Assembly: GCA_002104985.1 (NCBI GenBank)
Contig: MCGO01000113.1
Location: 62,001-126,000, forward strand
DNA from: Rhizoclosmatium globosum
Lineage: Eukaryota > Chytridiomycota > Chytridiomycetes > Chytridiales > Chytriomycetaceae
DNA length: 64,000 nt
Direction: 5' to 3'
A program made the translations under genes and the position numbers. The notes under the pieces are model-generated. The model did not search any database. It was not told where the DNA came from and saw only the letters and a list, made by a program, of their open reading frames with translations. Shown here one piece after another: positions 22,597 to 32,825 of the stretch. Positions within the stretch are counted from its first letter, which is position 1. Every line of letters begins with the position of its first letter.

Positions 22597-24458
22597 TCAA
22601 AATGCTGTTACTACACTACTATAAGGTCCATAACCATACTCATTCTGTCCGCGGACACGGTAACTATAAGCTCCTGCCTTAACTTGATCAACTAGCATGG
22701 TTTGTCCATTCGCAACAGCATCTACAACACCGCTGTATGCTACTACAAAGTTCGTCTCATTATTTCCCACCGGAGCTTCGATTGGAGAACGATTGTTGAC
22801 TGCGCGTTCAATAATGTAACTTCGAGCTCCGGTACTTCCTCGCCATATCAAGCTAACGGAGGCCATGGCTTCTCCATTTACGATAGATTTTGTTACATTT
22901 GGTGGAAACAGAATGGGAACGCCCACTGGCGGCTTTTGGTAATACTGGGAGCTCTTTGATGCACCATTTCCTGCTGCATATGACTTCATCAAGTCGACGA
23001 CCGCAAGTTCGTCATCACCAAACCCAGTCGACGCGATGCCAACAGCAGTTGTTCGGTTGACAGCAAATCCCGGGAGGTGGAATGATTGAACGCCGCCGCC
23101 TTCATCGTGGTTCCAGAACCCACCATTTCGGCTGTGGAATCGTAAACTCCAAACAAGAGCTCCAAGCGCTTGAGATGCGTTGACAGCTGCCAGTAGATTT
23201 TGGTAATCGCTGAGAGACGAAAGTCCGAATTCTCCCACGTAGAAAAGCTTTTTGTATTGCTTAACAATGAGGTCATGGTCCACATTGAATCGATCAGCGT
23301 ATTTGACTTGGAAGAGGCCAAGCCAAATGAAAACGGATGCTAGAGCAAAGAACGCAATGAAACCAAAGACGAGCAGCGAACAAACAATGATTGCGCGTTT
23401 TTTAGCAGAAACCAAAGCCCTGTCGATTTTGCCCTGTCATATTGTTAACCAAACTCACAGCAAAGAATATCGACTTTACCTGATTTATCGGGGTTTTGCC
23501 AGACCCCAACAGTGCACATAAGCTCTTCCCATCGGATTTAATACGAAACAGCGAGGGCTTGATGCAAAAGACGATGGACAGAATCAAGCAGAGGGCACTC
23601 AGAATGAAGAAAATGATAGTCCCTGCAGGGGAAACAGAGTTGGAAATACTTGACGCAACCAAGGACTTTGCCGGCAGTTGATAATAGTGTCCAGTGAATC
23701 CGTCAATGCTCTGCTCGTTTAGAACTTCAGTGTCCCATCCATACAAAGAATACGACCCATCGATAACATATTGCTTGACATTGAGTACGTTCTTGAGGAG
23801 TTTCGTCAACGACGTCGTCCATTGAACTGGAACACGGCCTCCACCCATCGACAGCTCGTTCCCCGTTTCCCATGCGAATAAAGCGGGATCGTTGCGATAC
23901 TGAATTCCTGATATCGTATTGTTTCTCTTGGCGACGTACTCCACAACGGCGAAAAAGTTTGCAGACGTGTGAGAGTCGGTATAAAACTCATCAGTTGTTA
24001 CTTGGTGCATAGATGCAAATGCAGGCACTCCTCCCCACCTAGTGATGGCAGGTTACTTCCACCGACGCATAGCAAGTCGCTACTCACCAATCCCACTGGT
24101 CAATCAGGGGAACAATGATCTGAACACCCAAGTTCCCAGCCGCTGCGAGGACGTTGTCCAAAGCCACAAATAGCTCTTCGTTTGCAAAGAGGGTTGGATT
24201 GCTGGTTCCAGCGATTGGTTTCCAGCTGAAGGCTGAATTCACCGGATTGCTGGTAATGTGGACAGTGTCTCTTGAAGGTCCTATGGCAAGGGTATAGATT
24301 CGGGTGACTGAGGATCCAGCTTGAAGGACTGAAACGAGGCCATCGTTCACTTCGAACGACGTTGGAGTGACCCATGGGACGGTATCCTCAATGAGATGAA
24401 GATTCGGCGTATTGAAGCCGAAGAACTTTGGGCCATACTGGGCAGCCCCAAGTGACAT
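22597..24458 (-). CDS. GH5-like glycoside hydrolase with internal membrane hairpin and FN3 domain (copy B)
   Basis: Three exons (24458-24086, 24038-23480, 23433-22597). Same order as copy A: FFGFNTPNLHLIED, DWWGGVPAFA, FAWETGNELSMGG (acid/base), FTGHYYQLP, a membrane hairpin (GTIIFFILSALCLILSIVFC and AIIVCSLLVFGFIAFFALAS), KLFYVGEFGLSS (nucleophile), then an FN3-like domain ending YGYGPYSSVVTAF. Both catalytic acids, the hairpin and the FN3 are kept in both copies while sequence has diverged, which argues that both are under selection. An extra intron splits the loop between the two membrane helices. The start MSLGAAQYGPKFFG has no visible signal peptide. Confidence 0.72.
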
Positions 24459-24666
24459 TGTTTTTGGGAACAGGTGAAAGTTTTGAAACAGGTCCGATCT
24501 CTCACACTGCCACTTTATCCAAATCCATAATTGGCTCATTAAATATAAGCATTAAGAAACGCAATTTAAATTCTCTTTGTGGCAATCGTTGCCAGTTGGC
24601 TAAAGGGTGCTCAAGGACAACGTGATAGTCGGATTGTTGGACACCACAAAGATCTTGGAAAGTCAT

Positions 24667-25551
24667 TTATTGGCAGGTTGAATTAGGGCGTGAAAGCGGT
24701 GGCTTATTACGTTTTGTTGAATTTGTTTCCTTCATAGAGTCACCCTCCTCTGCACTCATAATTATTGTAGATACGACTCGCGTATTGAAAAGCTTATATT
24801 TCATGATTCCCAATATACAGATCAAGATACTCGTTCCTAAACAGATGAGGCTATCCAAAAGAAAGGATACTTTTCGTTCAGCCAACCCTGCGCCTAAAAA
24901 GATGACCATAACCAAGAACGCCATGCAACAAGCGACAATGCCATAATGCGCTATTATGTTTAGTTTTGGATTCACGATTCCATCTTGGTTTCTCAGAAAC
25001 AGAACGAAGCAATACAACAACACAGAGTCAAACACGACACAAAAGAAACCAATCACCAATGTAGAAATAAAAAACAACTGCGTGAAAGTGTTAATGAAGC
25101 TCGGACCCAGATAAGGCAATGCAGTTCGCATTGTTTGTGAGACAATCTGGGCCAACTGCAGGACAGGAAGAGCCATAACGAATACAACACACATTGCATG
25201 AGCCTTTTTCGAAGTTCGTCGAACTATATCTGAAGCGCGTTCGAAACTAAATCGCACATAGCAGTATTGACCGACAGTAAAGAAGATAATGTTCCAGACA
25301 ACAGATTGAGTTTCGTCGCCATCAATATCAATTTGATGGAAATTGTACGCGCTTGTTGCGCCATATCCTGCGATACTGAGGCTTCCAAGCACTATTAAGA
25401 TTGTGGATCGAGTCATCCAGTCACCGAGTTTCCCTCGTGCCCAGTAGCTGGAGAGCACTAGTATCAATGAAAACAGTGGAATAATCGAGGATATCGCGCT
25501 TATTGCCACTGCAGAAGTATAGTACGCGTGACCAGAGGATGGGGAATTCAT
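24667..25551 (-). CDS. Seven-helix membrane protein, lone paralogue of the 58-63 kb array
   Basis: Single-exon gene, 294 residues, starting MNSPSSGHAYYTSA (ATG at 25551). Seven hydrophobic helices are spaced through the protein, followed by a polar cytoplasmic-looking tail rich in Ser, Lys and Asn. The third helix ends in GQYCYVRFSFERASDIVRR, which matches the array members' signature (E/Q)YCYLRYTWARGSDIVRR. This links it to the tandem family at the right end of the window. The rest is diverged. The topology suggests an extracellular N-terminus and a receptor-like role, but no established GPCR motif (DRY, NPxxY) is visible, so function is unknown. tRNA-His lies about 170 bp upstream. Confidence 0.6.
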   Translation of the reverse strand: MNSPSSGHAYYTSAVAISAISSIIPLFSLILVLSSYWARGKLGDWMTRSTILIVLGSLSIAGYGATSAYNFHQIDIDGDETQSVVWNIIFFTVGQYCYVRFSFERASDIVRRTSKKAHAMCVVFVMALPVLQLAQIVSQTMRTALPYLGPSFINTFTQLFFISTLVIGFFCVVFDSVLLYCFVLFLRNQDGIVNPKLNIIAHYGIVACCMAFLVMVIFLGAGLAERKVSFLLDSLICLGTSILICILGIMKYKLFNTRVVSTIIMSAEEGDSMKETNSTKRNKPPLSRPNSTCQ

Positions 25552-25717
25552 GGTTCCAGACAATGAAATTAAAAAAGAATCGCCTCCTTTGCATAATTAT
25601 CGAACCGTCGTACTTTTGTCTACTCTTTGCAAGACTGTAACTCACATACACATACATAGCTGCCACTTTCGTTACTGCTTTGATTAGCTTTGACGATCCA
25701 CTTGCCTACACAAAAGC

Positions 25718-25789
25718 TGCACACCCCAGGAATCGAACCTGGATTTGCTCGGCCACAACGAGCTGTACTAACCGTTATACGAGGTATGC
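25718..25789 (-). tRNA. tRNA-His (GTG)
   Basis: On the minus strand the acceptor stem GCATACC pairs with GGTGTGC (one G-U). The D arm is of the GTATAACGGTTAGTAC type, anticodon stem GCTCG/CGAGC encloses TTGTGGC with anticodon GTG, and the T arm is CCAGG/CCTGG around TTCGATT. The discriminator is A. The base just before position 1 (25790) is already G in the genome, so the universal G-1 of tRNA-His is encoded, although in eukaryotes it is normally added by Thg1. Confidence 0.93.
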
Positions 25790-25978
25790 CTGGCGTTTGA
25801 CTTTGACAAACTGTTCTAGGGAAGTACACTTAACATCAAGTGAAGGAAATTACGGATAAGGTTTCGAATTGGTAAAGCGGAATTTAGAACGTGTGCACTG
25901 GGCAGCCGATAAAGAAATCAATGGCAACAGTATTGTAAGAGAAGGTTGTGGAGAAAAAAAAAGGTTTTCGAAGTAAAA

Positions 25979-26051
25979 TGGTTTCTGCGAGGATCGAACT
26001 CGCGACCTCTCCCGTGTGAAGGGAACGTGATAACCACTACACTAAGAAACA
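25979..26051 (-). tRNA. tRNA-Val (CAC), second copy
   Basis: Full cloverleaf on the minus strand: D arm GTGT...TCAC, anticodon loop TTCACAC in stem TTCCC/GGGAG (anticodon CAC), T stem GCGAG/CTCGC with loop TTCGATC, discriminator A. As in the copy at 571-643, position 1 is T facing C72, while pairs 2-71 to 7-66 are all Watson-Crick. Nothing else is seen between this gene and about 26.46 kb. Confidence 0.9.
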
Positions 26052-26461
26052 CGATCAGTGATAAAGATCCTGAGATTAGGGACCTAATGGAAATTTCCAA
26101 CAATATAAAAGAATTGTTTTCCTGTCAAAAGTAAGATTACCGTTTTCATGTCTGGATGCAAATGATATAGATTCTTCATGGATTGATTGTTGGGGCTATC
26201 TGCAGTGATTAGATTGAAAAGCAGGCTTGGAGATCAAGATAAGGGTATGCAATTAGTCCGCCATCATGGGTTCTCTATGGATTGGAAGGTTTCGTTTGTA
26301 GAGTGGATTGTGCACGGGGATGCTGTGGAGGCTGAGCAATAAGAGTCAAGTTCGACGTTGAGGCAGCCCGCCGAACACCACCAGAAAAAAAAGCGGTCAG
26401 AAAACCACAGCACCGCCTCAACCAAACCAAGACCCTATCCAACTTGAAAGGACGACAAACA

Positions 26462-26743
26462 ATGAACTCACCACTAGACCAACACGTGCCCACATCGCCG
26501 TCTGGATCGCCGTCGCCAAGTGAAGCCGAACGCGAACGCACGTTGATCGCAACGGCGACATCCAACGCCGCGGCCGCATCGTTCTCGGCACATGTCGCGG
26601 CACTGGACGCAACTGAACTGAAGACGCTGGGCGGGCTCGGCGCACTTGACGTGGCAAACTCAGAACTTCTGATGGCGACTGCCGCGTCTGCGCATTTGAA
26701 CAGGGCGGGTCGGAGTCGGGGTCCGCGGCCGCAGAACATGTGA
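26462..26743 (+). CDS. Small hypothetical protein, Ala-rich helical
   Basis: An open frame of 93 residues starting MNSPLDQHVPTSPSG. It has a Ser/Pro N-terminus with an SPSEAERERTL segment, then an Ala-rich helical part (ALDATELKTLGGLGALD) and a basic end. Base composition is very GC-rich compared with the flanks, and the coding strand turns from C-rich to G-rich part way through, a pattern shared with several certain genes here. No family recognised. The opposite strand is also open for 197 codons over this stretch, so strand choice is uncertain. From 26744 to 27278 I see no supported gene. Confidence 0.3.
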   Translation: MNSPLDQHVPTSPSGSPSPSEAERERTLIATATSNAAAASFSAHVAALDATELKTLGGLGALDVANSELLMATAASAHLNRAGRSRGPRPQNM

Positions 26744-27278
26744 CTGACTTTGGTGTGGCGTTGTTGGCGGAGGCGGCAAAGAAGGAGGAGGGATCGAACG
26801 GTGGCTGCGACAGACTGTTTCAGGTCTCTCGTTTCAACTCGTCCCGCGCACTTGCTCGCACAGCACACTTATCGACGTTACTGTTTGTAGTCGCATACAA
26901 GCTGGTATGGCGTTGTTGTTTGGTGTGTTGTGATGGGCTTGTGGCCTGGGAGGGTCCTGCCAGATCAATGCACTTTTGCATTCCACATTCACTTATATAG
27001 ACCTATAGACGCATCTTGTTTCAAGTACTGCAATTGTAAATAGAACCACAACATATCTAATAAACGTATTGTATCCTGGGTATTTGATTTGTGTGGCATT
27101 ACAAATCAAGACAAAACATCTTACAAATCAATCCAGTTCCCTCCTCTTCCTTCTTTTGTTCTGAATTTCAAGTACGTTCAATGGAATTGCTCACAGTGTG
27201 CGAGGAAAGTGATGCGGCACTGTCCCAATCACCAAAAAACAGCCACCCAAACACAATCCACGTCTTAACCCATAAACA

Positions 27279-28228
27279 ATGGCGCCCCTTCCAGCCTCGC
27301 CACCACCACCAACTTCAAACCAACCCGCCTCGCATCTCCAAACACACCAACCAACCCTAACCCTAAACCACAACTTGAACCACCACCCCCTCGTCACCAG
27401 CCACACACGCGACAACAGCTCGTCCTCCTCAACAATCCACGACGACTTCTCCATCGCCTCTTCCTCTTCTTCGTCCTACTTCTCAGCGGCAACAACACCA
27501 ACTCCCTCAACGCCACTCGCTTTCTTCCGCCCACACTCTTCCGGCCTCACCCGCGTCATGTCCGAATGCACCCTGACAGCAGTCGACGACAACGACATTG
27601 ACGATGAACACGTAGAGCTTGACTCGGTCTTTGACGGTCGTGGTGCGAGGACTCGGTGGAATCACTTGTGGATTCTGGAGGAGAGTGAACGGTTTGAAGA
27701 TTCGGTGGATGACGAAGCTCGGGTTGGACATGACGCGTCAGACTCAGTGGAGGAACAACGTGCTACGTGCTTAGCGGATTCAGTTTATACCAGTGGTGCG
27801 CGTGTTTTTGAGATGGAGGAGAGTGGGTGGACCGACACGGACTCTCTGTCAAAGATGGACTTCAACTCTGACTTGTCCGAACTGGAAGCTGAGTTACCTG
27901 TTACGGAAATTACGAATACTACATCGAAAGATGGCGCGTCAAACCAACTTGATCCTCGTCTATTCTTGGACACGACATTCACACAATCGACTTTTCTGTT
28001 ATAGAAGAAGACTGGAGAGACGATGTTAGTGATGCTGAAACAGTGTATGGAGCGGCAGAATATGTAAATAGTCACGAAACTGGTGGCGCGAGTCCTAGGA
28101 GACGTGCTGCAGTGTTGGGTCGGTTGGTTCGGAAAGCAGAGGATCTTGTCTTTGTCGAGCTTGGCATTAACTGTTCTTTTCAACATTATCATGCGTGTGT
28201 AAATAAATATCAGAAGCGTATTGATTGA
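27279..28228 (+). CDS. Hypothetical acidic disordered protein
   Basis: Two exons, 27279-27957 and 28005-28228. The intron is 47 nt, and joining it in phase carries the frame from NQLDP into EDWRDDVSDAETVYG. The first 90 residues are Pro, His, Ser and Thr rich. From about residue 100 the protein becomes strongly acidic (DDNDIDDEHVELDSVFDG) with scattered Trp. The C-terminus is compact and basic (GASPRRRAAVLGRLVRKAED) and may fold. No family recognised. The coding strand is C-rich in the first 300 bases and G-rich afterwards. Confidence 0.4.
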
Positions 28229-28271
28229 TGATTTACGAGAAAGAAGTGTGTGAATATCTCTTCAAAAAAGA

Positions 28272-28713
28272 ATGCACCCCAAAAGCCTCATCGTTGCACT
28301 CGTGGCTCTTCTGTCTGCCTGCTGTGTCGAAGCTTGTTAGTGACTATCGCCGCTACTTCTATCCTATAACTTCATCATCCATCCAATTGCGACAGCACTC
28401 AAACGATTCATTGTCGTCTTCAAGTCGCCACCCACCATTGAATCCGTCAAATCGCAGATTGCACCATGGGGTGGAAACATTGTGCATGCATTCACCCTTA
28501 TTCCTGCTGTGACTATTGGTATGTCGCTGCAGTTGTTACAATCTTTGTGTAAGGCTGATTCATCTTGTGGATCTCACAGAGCTCCCCACGTCGTTGAGTC
28601 ATTGGCTCAAGACTATCAAGGATGTGGATTATGTGGAGGAGGATGAAGGTGTTCACGCTCTTGTGGACGGTGAAAGCGAAGAGAAGGGATATGTTGAAGC
28701 TGATATTCTTTGA
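28272..28713 (+). CDS. Secreted peptidase-inhibitor I9-like protein
   Basis: Three small exons (28272-28335, 28396-28518, 28580-28713) give 106 residues. The first exon encodes a signal peptide (MHPKSLIVALVALLSACCVEA). The rest is an inhibitor-I9 fold: RFIVVFKSPPTIESVKSQI, WGGNIVHAFTLIPAVTIELP, then VDYVEEDEGVHAL, with a short acidic tail. I9 domains are the propeptides of subtilisin-like proteases, and stand-alone versions such as yeast Pbi2 inhibit vacuolar protease B. Here it is secreted and no S8 protease gene is nearby. The first exon is too short to be an obvious reading frame. The phases of all three exons agree. Confidence 0.68.
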
Positions 28714-28852
28714 GTCTGATGCAAATTATCTGCACATTTTATTATTCTGCGGAATTTCAATGAAACAAAGTTATGCAAAGAATCGAGATTTGACGAGTGG
28801 TTGGTGATGGCTGAACGAAGTTGAGTGAGTTTTGACAAAACAACTGACAGAG

Positions 28853-30586
28853 CTACCTTTTCACCGAATAACTGTTTTCATCCTCCTGAATCGACGAATT
28901 TTCTTGATTAATATCGAATTGACTGCTCTCATCCTCGTTGTTTCGGTGTGACTGCAAGTTGAGCATTGCATCATACCCCCACTTCCTCGGATCATATTGA
29001 CCTTCATCATACGCGTTTTCTGAGTTATCGTAAACTGATTGAGATGCCTGTTGACTTTCTGAAACGGAAGGGTGGTGTTGCTGATTCCAGAATCAATCGA
29101 CGTTTCCGAATGTATGAATGCAGAGTCGCCATAAAAAAACTCGCGTAATCGGATATCAAGAGACTCTTGAGTATCGTTGATTTCGTTCTGGGATCTTTTT
29201 TTAAGAGCATGTCGTGGTGGAGGGGATTCACTTGTAAACTCGTTCTCATCTTGTTCCTCGATCCAACTTTGTACTTGATAATCGGTCACCAAAGTCCCAC
29301 TTTCATCGTAAATTCCTTCTCCGTCGTTGTTTTCGTCGTTCCAATTCTCCATCTGCTCGTTAGTATCATTTTCTTGACGTTCTTGAAGGTATTGGCCATC
29401 ATCATCATCGTCCTCCAGAATCCAATGATTTTTATCTTCGCCTTTTCTGCCAAACGGATTCTCATCATTTTCAACTTGATCCTCCTCGCCAGTATCATGG
29501 TATAAGTTCCCATCATCATTCTCGACATCGCCTTGATCATCTTGGGAGACCATCTTCATTCGTCGATGTGGATACGCATCCCCAACAGAATTCTTTACTT
29601 TCGTTGATATCCGTTCATTCTGACTCTCATTCAATTCTCTTGCCGTTGATACGAGAGGAGCAGTAGAAACAGGAAGAGATGACTTTCCATTCTGAAACAG
29701 CCCCTGAGGTTTCTGTGCTGTATTTGTTCGTGGCTTGATTGTGAGCGAGGAGCCGCAATGAAATTCGATTTAAAGGACTACATTGAAAGTGAAGTGTGAG
29801 TAGTAGTGGGAATAGAGTAAAGGCAAGTACCATCATGGCACGGTTTGCTGCGTCCTTAGCGGTCCTGGCACAGGAGGTGGAAATTCGTTGTTGAGTTTCA
29901 CTCTCTTTGTTGACTTTGGGATTGGTTTTGCTGATGCTTTCTTTGCAACTGGTTGTCTCGTCTCTGACATGGGTATATTGATTTCGAGACGAGTGCGGAC
30001 TGGTTTCAAAGGGCGAGAAGAGATCTCTGAGTCGCGATGACGAGATGAAGACAATGAAGGATCAGCAGCAAAGAACGAGTCGATGACTGATTGATGGGTT
30101 TTGTTGACCTGTGCCTTTTGTGGGTTTCGCATTGGTTCTGGTTCTGACTCAGACGCGTCGTCCTCTGACACGACACGCATTCGTTTCAACGGTGTTTGTG
30201 TTTGTGTTTGTGTTGTTTTGAAGGAGGGGCGAGATTCGCGAGGAAGGTGAAATTGGAGTTGGCGAGTCTGTTGTTTGTTTTGCCTTGTTGTTCTTGTTCT
30301 TTGTTTTCGACGTTGGTTTGCGAGTGTCCGAGTGCGTGGCTGTCTTTGTCTTCATCAGAGCGACTTTGCGCGGCTTTGGTGTGGTGGTTGTTGTTGTGGT
30401 TGTGGCTGTTGTTGTCGAGATCGATTGGTCGACTTCAATTAGTTCGACGGGTTCGGCTCGGCGGCTGTCAGAGAGAAAACGCTCAAGAAGGGCGGCGCGG
30501 AAGACGGCGACTGTCGAAGGAGGTGGCGTTGGAGGGCCGCGAGTGACGATGGTGTGAGGGTGGCCATTGGTTTCTTCAAAAGACAA
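28853..30586 (-). CDS. Disordered acidic protein with a PIP-box (model uncertain)
   Basis: Coding signal runs on the minus strand from MSFEETNGHPHTIVTRG (30586 or a nearby ATG) to ENSYSVKR (stop 28853). The N-terminal part is Thr/Pro/Lys low complexity. Next comes a segment with QSVIDSFFAADP at 30093-30058, a textbook PCNA-interacting PIP box (Q-x-x-I-x-x-F-F). Then a Lys-rich region, an intron near 29830-29780, and a long Asp/Glu/Asn-rich tail. Two frame changes (at the ACAAAC repeat near 30200 and near 29060) are not explained by convincing splice sites. The motif suggests a DNA replication or repair partner of PCNA. No catalytic domain is visible. Confidence 0.45.
30190..30216. repeat. Short tandem repeat (GTGTTT/AAACAC)
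   Basis: About four imperfect copies of a hexamer reading GTGTTT on the plus strand. It lies inside the PIP-box gene exactly where the reading frame changes, so copy-number slippage may be the cause. Confidence 0.6.
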
Positions 30587-30816
30587 ACAATCAATTCAAC
30601 AATTCTACCTTTGTTTACTTATCCAATTTTGAATAAACTGGACATTTAAAAGTTTCTCAACAGTCTCACCTTGTTTGTTTAGTGCAGAGCTCAATAAAGT
30701 ACTTCATTGGAACTAACATGCAGGTATTAAACTACTTCCACCCGTGAAATTCATCACTATACAATGGTCCAACATGGTCACCTCATTACGCGTAGCCGCG
30801 CATTTCTTCATCACAG

Positions 30817-31710
30817 TCACAAGTCCACTCCCGTGAAAAAGACTATACTCCCTCGCCCACCCATATCCATAATTCTTTTCAATTCAGATTCGCTTGCTTC
30901 CTTGAGGAACTTATTACAATGCTTGCTCTGCTTGAGCTTCACTTCTGTATTCCCGTGCACAATTACGCGAGATCGGAACATGCACAGGTCCAACTGTTTC
31001 AGTCGAACTCGGGCATGTAGTTGCCAGAGGACAAGGTCTCCACCGCGGAATGGCGTGTCGGCGAGACAGACTACTACCGCCATTGAATTAAATGCATCGC
31101 TAAAGTCGAGGTGCGCCATCATTTTCGAGAGTGGGGAGCAGTTTACTGCAAATGATGGGAAGATCTTGCTACCAAACGGACATTCCATGCCGTATAGTTC
31201 TTTCATGCGTTTCATCAGAAGTCTGCCTTTGAAATATTCACTTTTGGTGTGGGATGCGTTAAATATGTTTCACGCCACACATCAACACTTACAATGGAGC
31301 GACACTTAGCACCCACGAATCTATCGCCTGCACAAAATCCTTGAAATCTGAATTGCTCATCATCTCTACAACAGTCGGGCTCCATATAGGTGTCAAGAGC
31401 CCATGCGTATTATGAGCCAACGACTCTCTCGTATACTGTGGAATATTGTGTGCCAACCTCACACCTTTCGATTCAAGTCCAAGATTATGAACGACTGCGG
31501 CTTCGCCCAGAACCCAATGTGAATCACGAGAAGTCTATAAGTATTGCTGGCGCGCCTCTCCACTTTTGGTTGGACTGCGATTTTACGACAAAGTGTCAAG
31601 AACCAAAAGAGAATTCGCGAGCCTTGAATGATGCATTGAGGTGTGATTGAATGAACAACTTTCCAGGCTCGTAAATGACGATATTTCCAAACTGTGAAGT
31701 GTTGACCACA
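30817..31710 (-). pseudogene. 2OG-Fe(II)/prolyl-hydroxylase-like fragment, incomplete
   Basis: The downstream exon (31224-30817) contains AHLDFSDAFNSMAVVVCL, then TPFRGGDLVLWQLHAR and MFRSRVIVHGN. This order (H-x-D, a GG-D-L-V-L strand, then F-R-S and H) is that of fungal 2OG oxygenase-like proteins. A 5' exon ending SWVLSVAPL (about 31,500-31,310) joins it through a plausible intron. Further upstream, FGNIVIYEPGKLFIQSHLN near 31,690 resembles the YKLLLYEPG strand of the same fold but cannot be joined in frame. I could not build a full gene, so it may be decayed. Plus-strand open frames over the region look less protein-like. Confidence 0.3.
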
Positions 31711-32029
31711 GTTTCTGACGAGGAAGTCGAACGAAATCGCGAATTACTGCGCGTTGGAAGTCAAATCGTTCTGGTGGGAGATAAAATGACGTTTGCGACA
31801 TTTCGAAAGTTTTTGATGGTATATGATGAAGAATACGTTCTGTCCAATCAGGCGTAAGAGTTATAACTGACTGCATAGTTTTAAATAGATTAAAGGCCTG
31901 ATGTGCCTTTATGTGGTAGACTTTGGATTTGATTCTCCTTCGTCGTCCAAGGCATCACCGAAAGCCAAGCTTATGAGTGACTGAGCACGAAAACAAGAGA
32001 GAATACGCACGATTCAACAACAGCCTCCT

Positions 32030-32352
32030 TCACTCGTCCAAGACTTCCCTCAGAAGAGCGTCCAAGTGTTTCGCGTTGTGTGGCAGGCATTTCATTGCTT
32101 GGTCCACGAGTTTCTGGCTGAGTTCGTTGTCGTTTGGATTGTGCCGCAAGATTGTCGGCTTCCACGGCGCCGAAGTCGTGTCCGAAAGTGCGTCCAGGTA
32201 CGAGCGCATTTGGCGACGAACGACGCGAGTGTCCGAGACTCGGAATCAACTTCTTTTGGAACGAGGGTGGCTGCGGCAGGTGCGAGACGCGCCTTGTCAA
32301 TCGATTCGGCGGATTGGAGTCGTTTTGTTTCGATGCGGAATTTGGGCGGCAT
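32030..32352 (-). CDS. Small hypothetical protein, frame interrupted
   Basis: Starts MPPKFRIETKRLQSAESIDK at 32352 and ends LDALLREVLDE at 32030. The two halves are in different frames: the first continues to DSESRTLASF and the second is best read from about MRSYLDALSDTTSAPWK. No GT..AG pair joins them, so either one base is missing in the assembly or the gene is broken. The product would be about 105 residues, basic then helical. No family recognised. Between 32353 and 32825 nothing else is supported. Confidence 0.3.
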
Positions 32353-32825
32353 CTTTGCTGGGAGGCTGGCCAACCAAGAGTGGATTGGAAGAATATTTGC
32401 GTATTTAAACAAGGAATCATGAATCTATCTGTTATTCTGTTTATGGTGTAGTATGAACTTATTCTAATCGTTAAGAAGCACCTTCCCACCATCATCACTG
32501 CTAACAGCAGCAATGGTTAACTATCTTTTAAACATAATGTCATAATATTGAATGAGTCTTAGGAAGGACTTGGAGGTACTCTACATATCCCAGAACAGTG
32601 GTTCAAGGAACCCGCCGCTAACTCCAACAAAGCCCCGTTTGAACACGTTAGTTTGAAGTTTAGCTAATCAATATAATGCTTTTGCAAGGCTGATGCACCT
32701 TTTTTTCTGGGTCCGCCGACCAACCCCTAGCACTATACCAAAACCCCGCCAATTCATTGAATCAACGACAAACTGGTCCAGTCTCGCCTCTTTTGTTCTC
32801 TCCTCCAAACAGGCCAACCTCAATC

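Noticed and set aside
20674..24458. The GH5 pair as a single long gene
   Set aside because: Each copy has its own ATG, complete catalytic motifs, FN3 domain and stop codon.
26275..26868. Minus-strand open frame of 197 codons
   Set aside because: Likely a shadow of GC-rich sequence; Arg/Cys/Ser-rich with no recognisable domain. Strand choice here remains weak.
30190..30216. CRISPR-like or telomere-like repeat
   Set aside because: It is a short imperfect hexamer run inside a coding region with no spacers.
30764..31309. Plus-strand open frame of 181 codons
   Set aside because: Composition is low-complexity and unlike a protein; the minus strand shows 2OG-oxygenase-like motifs over the same bases.
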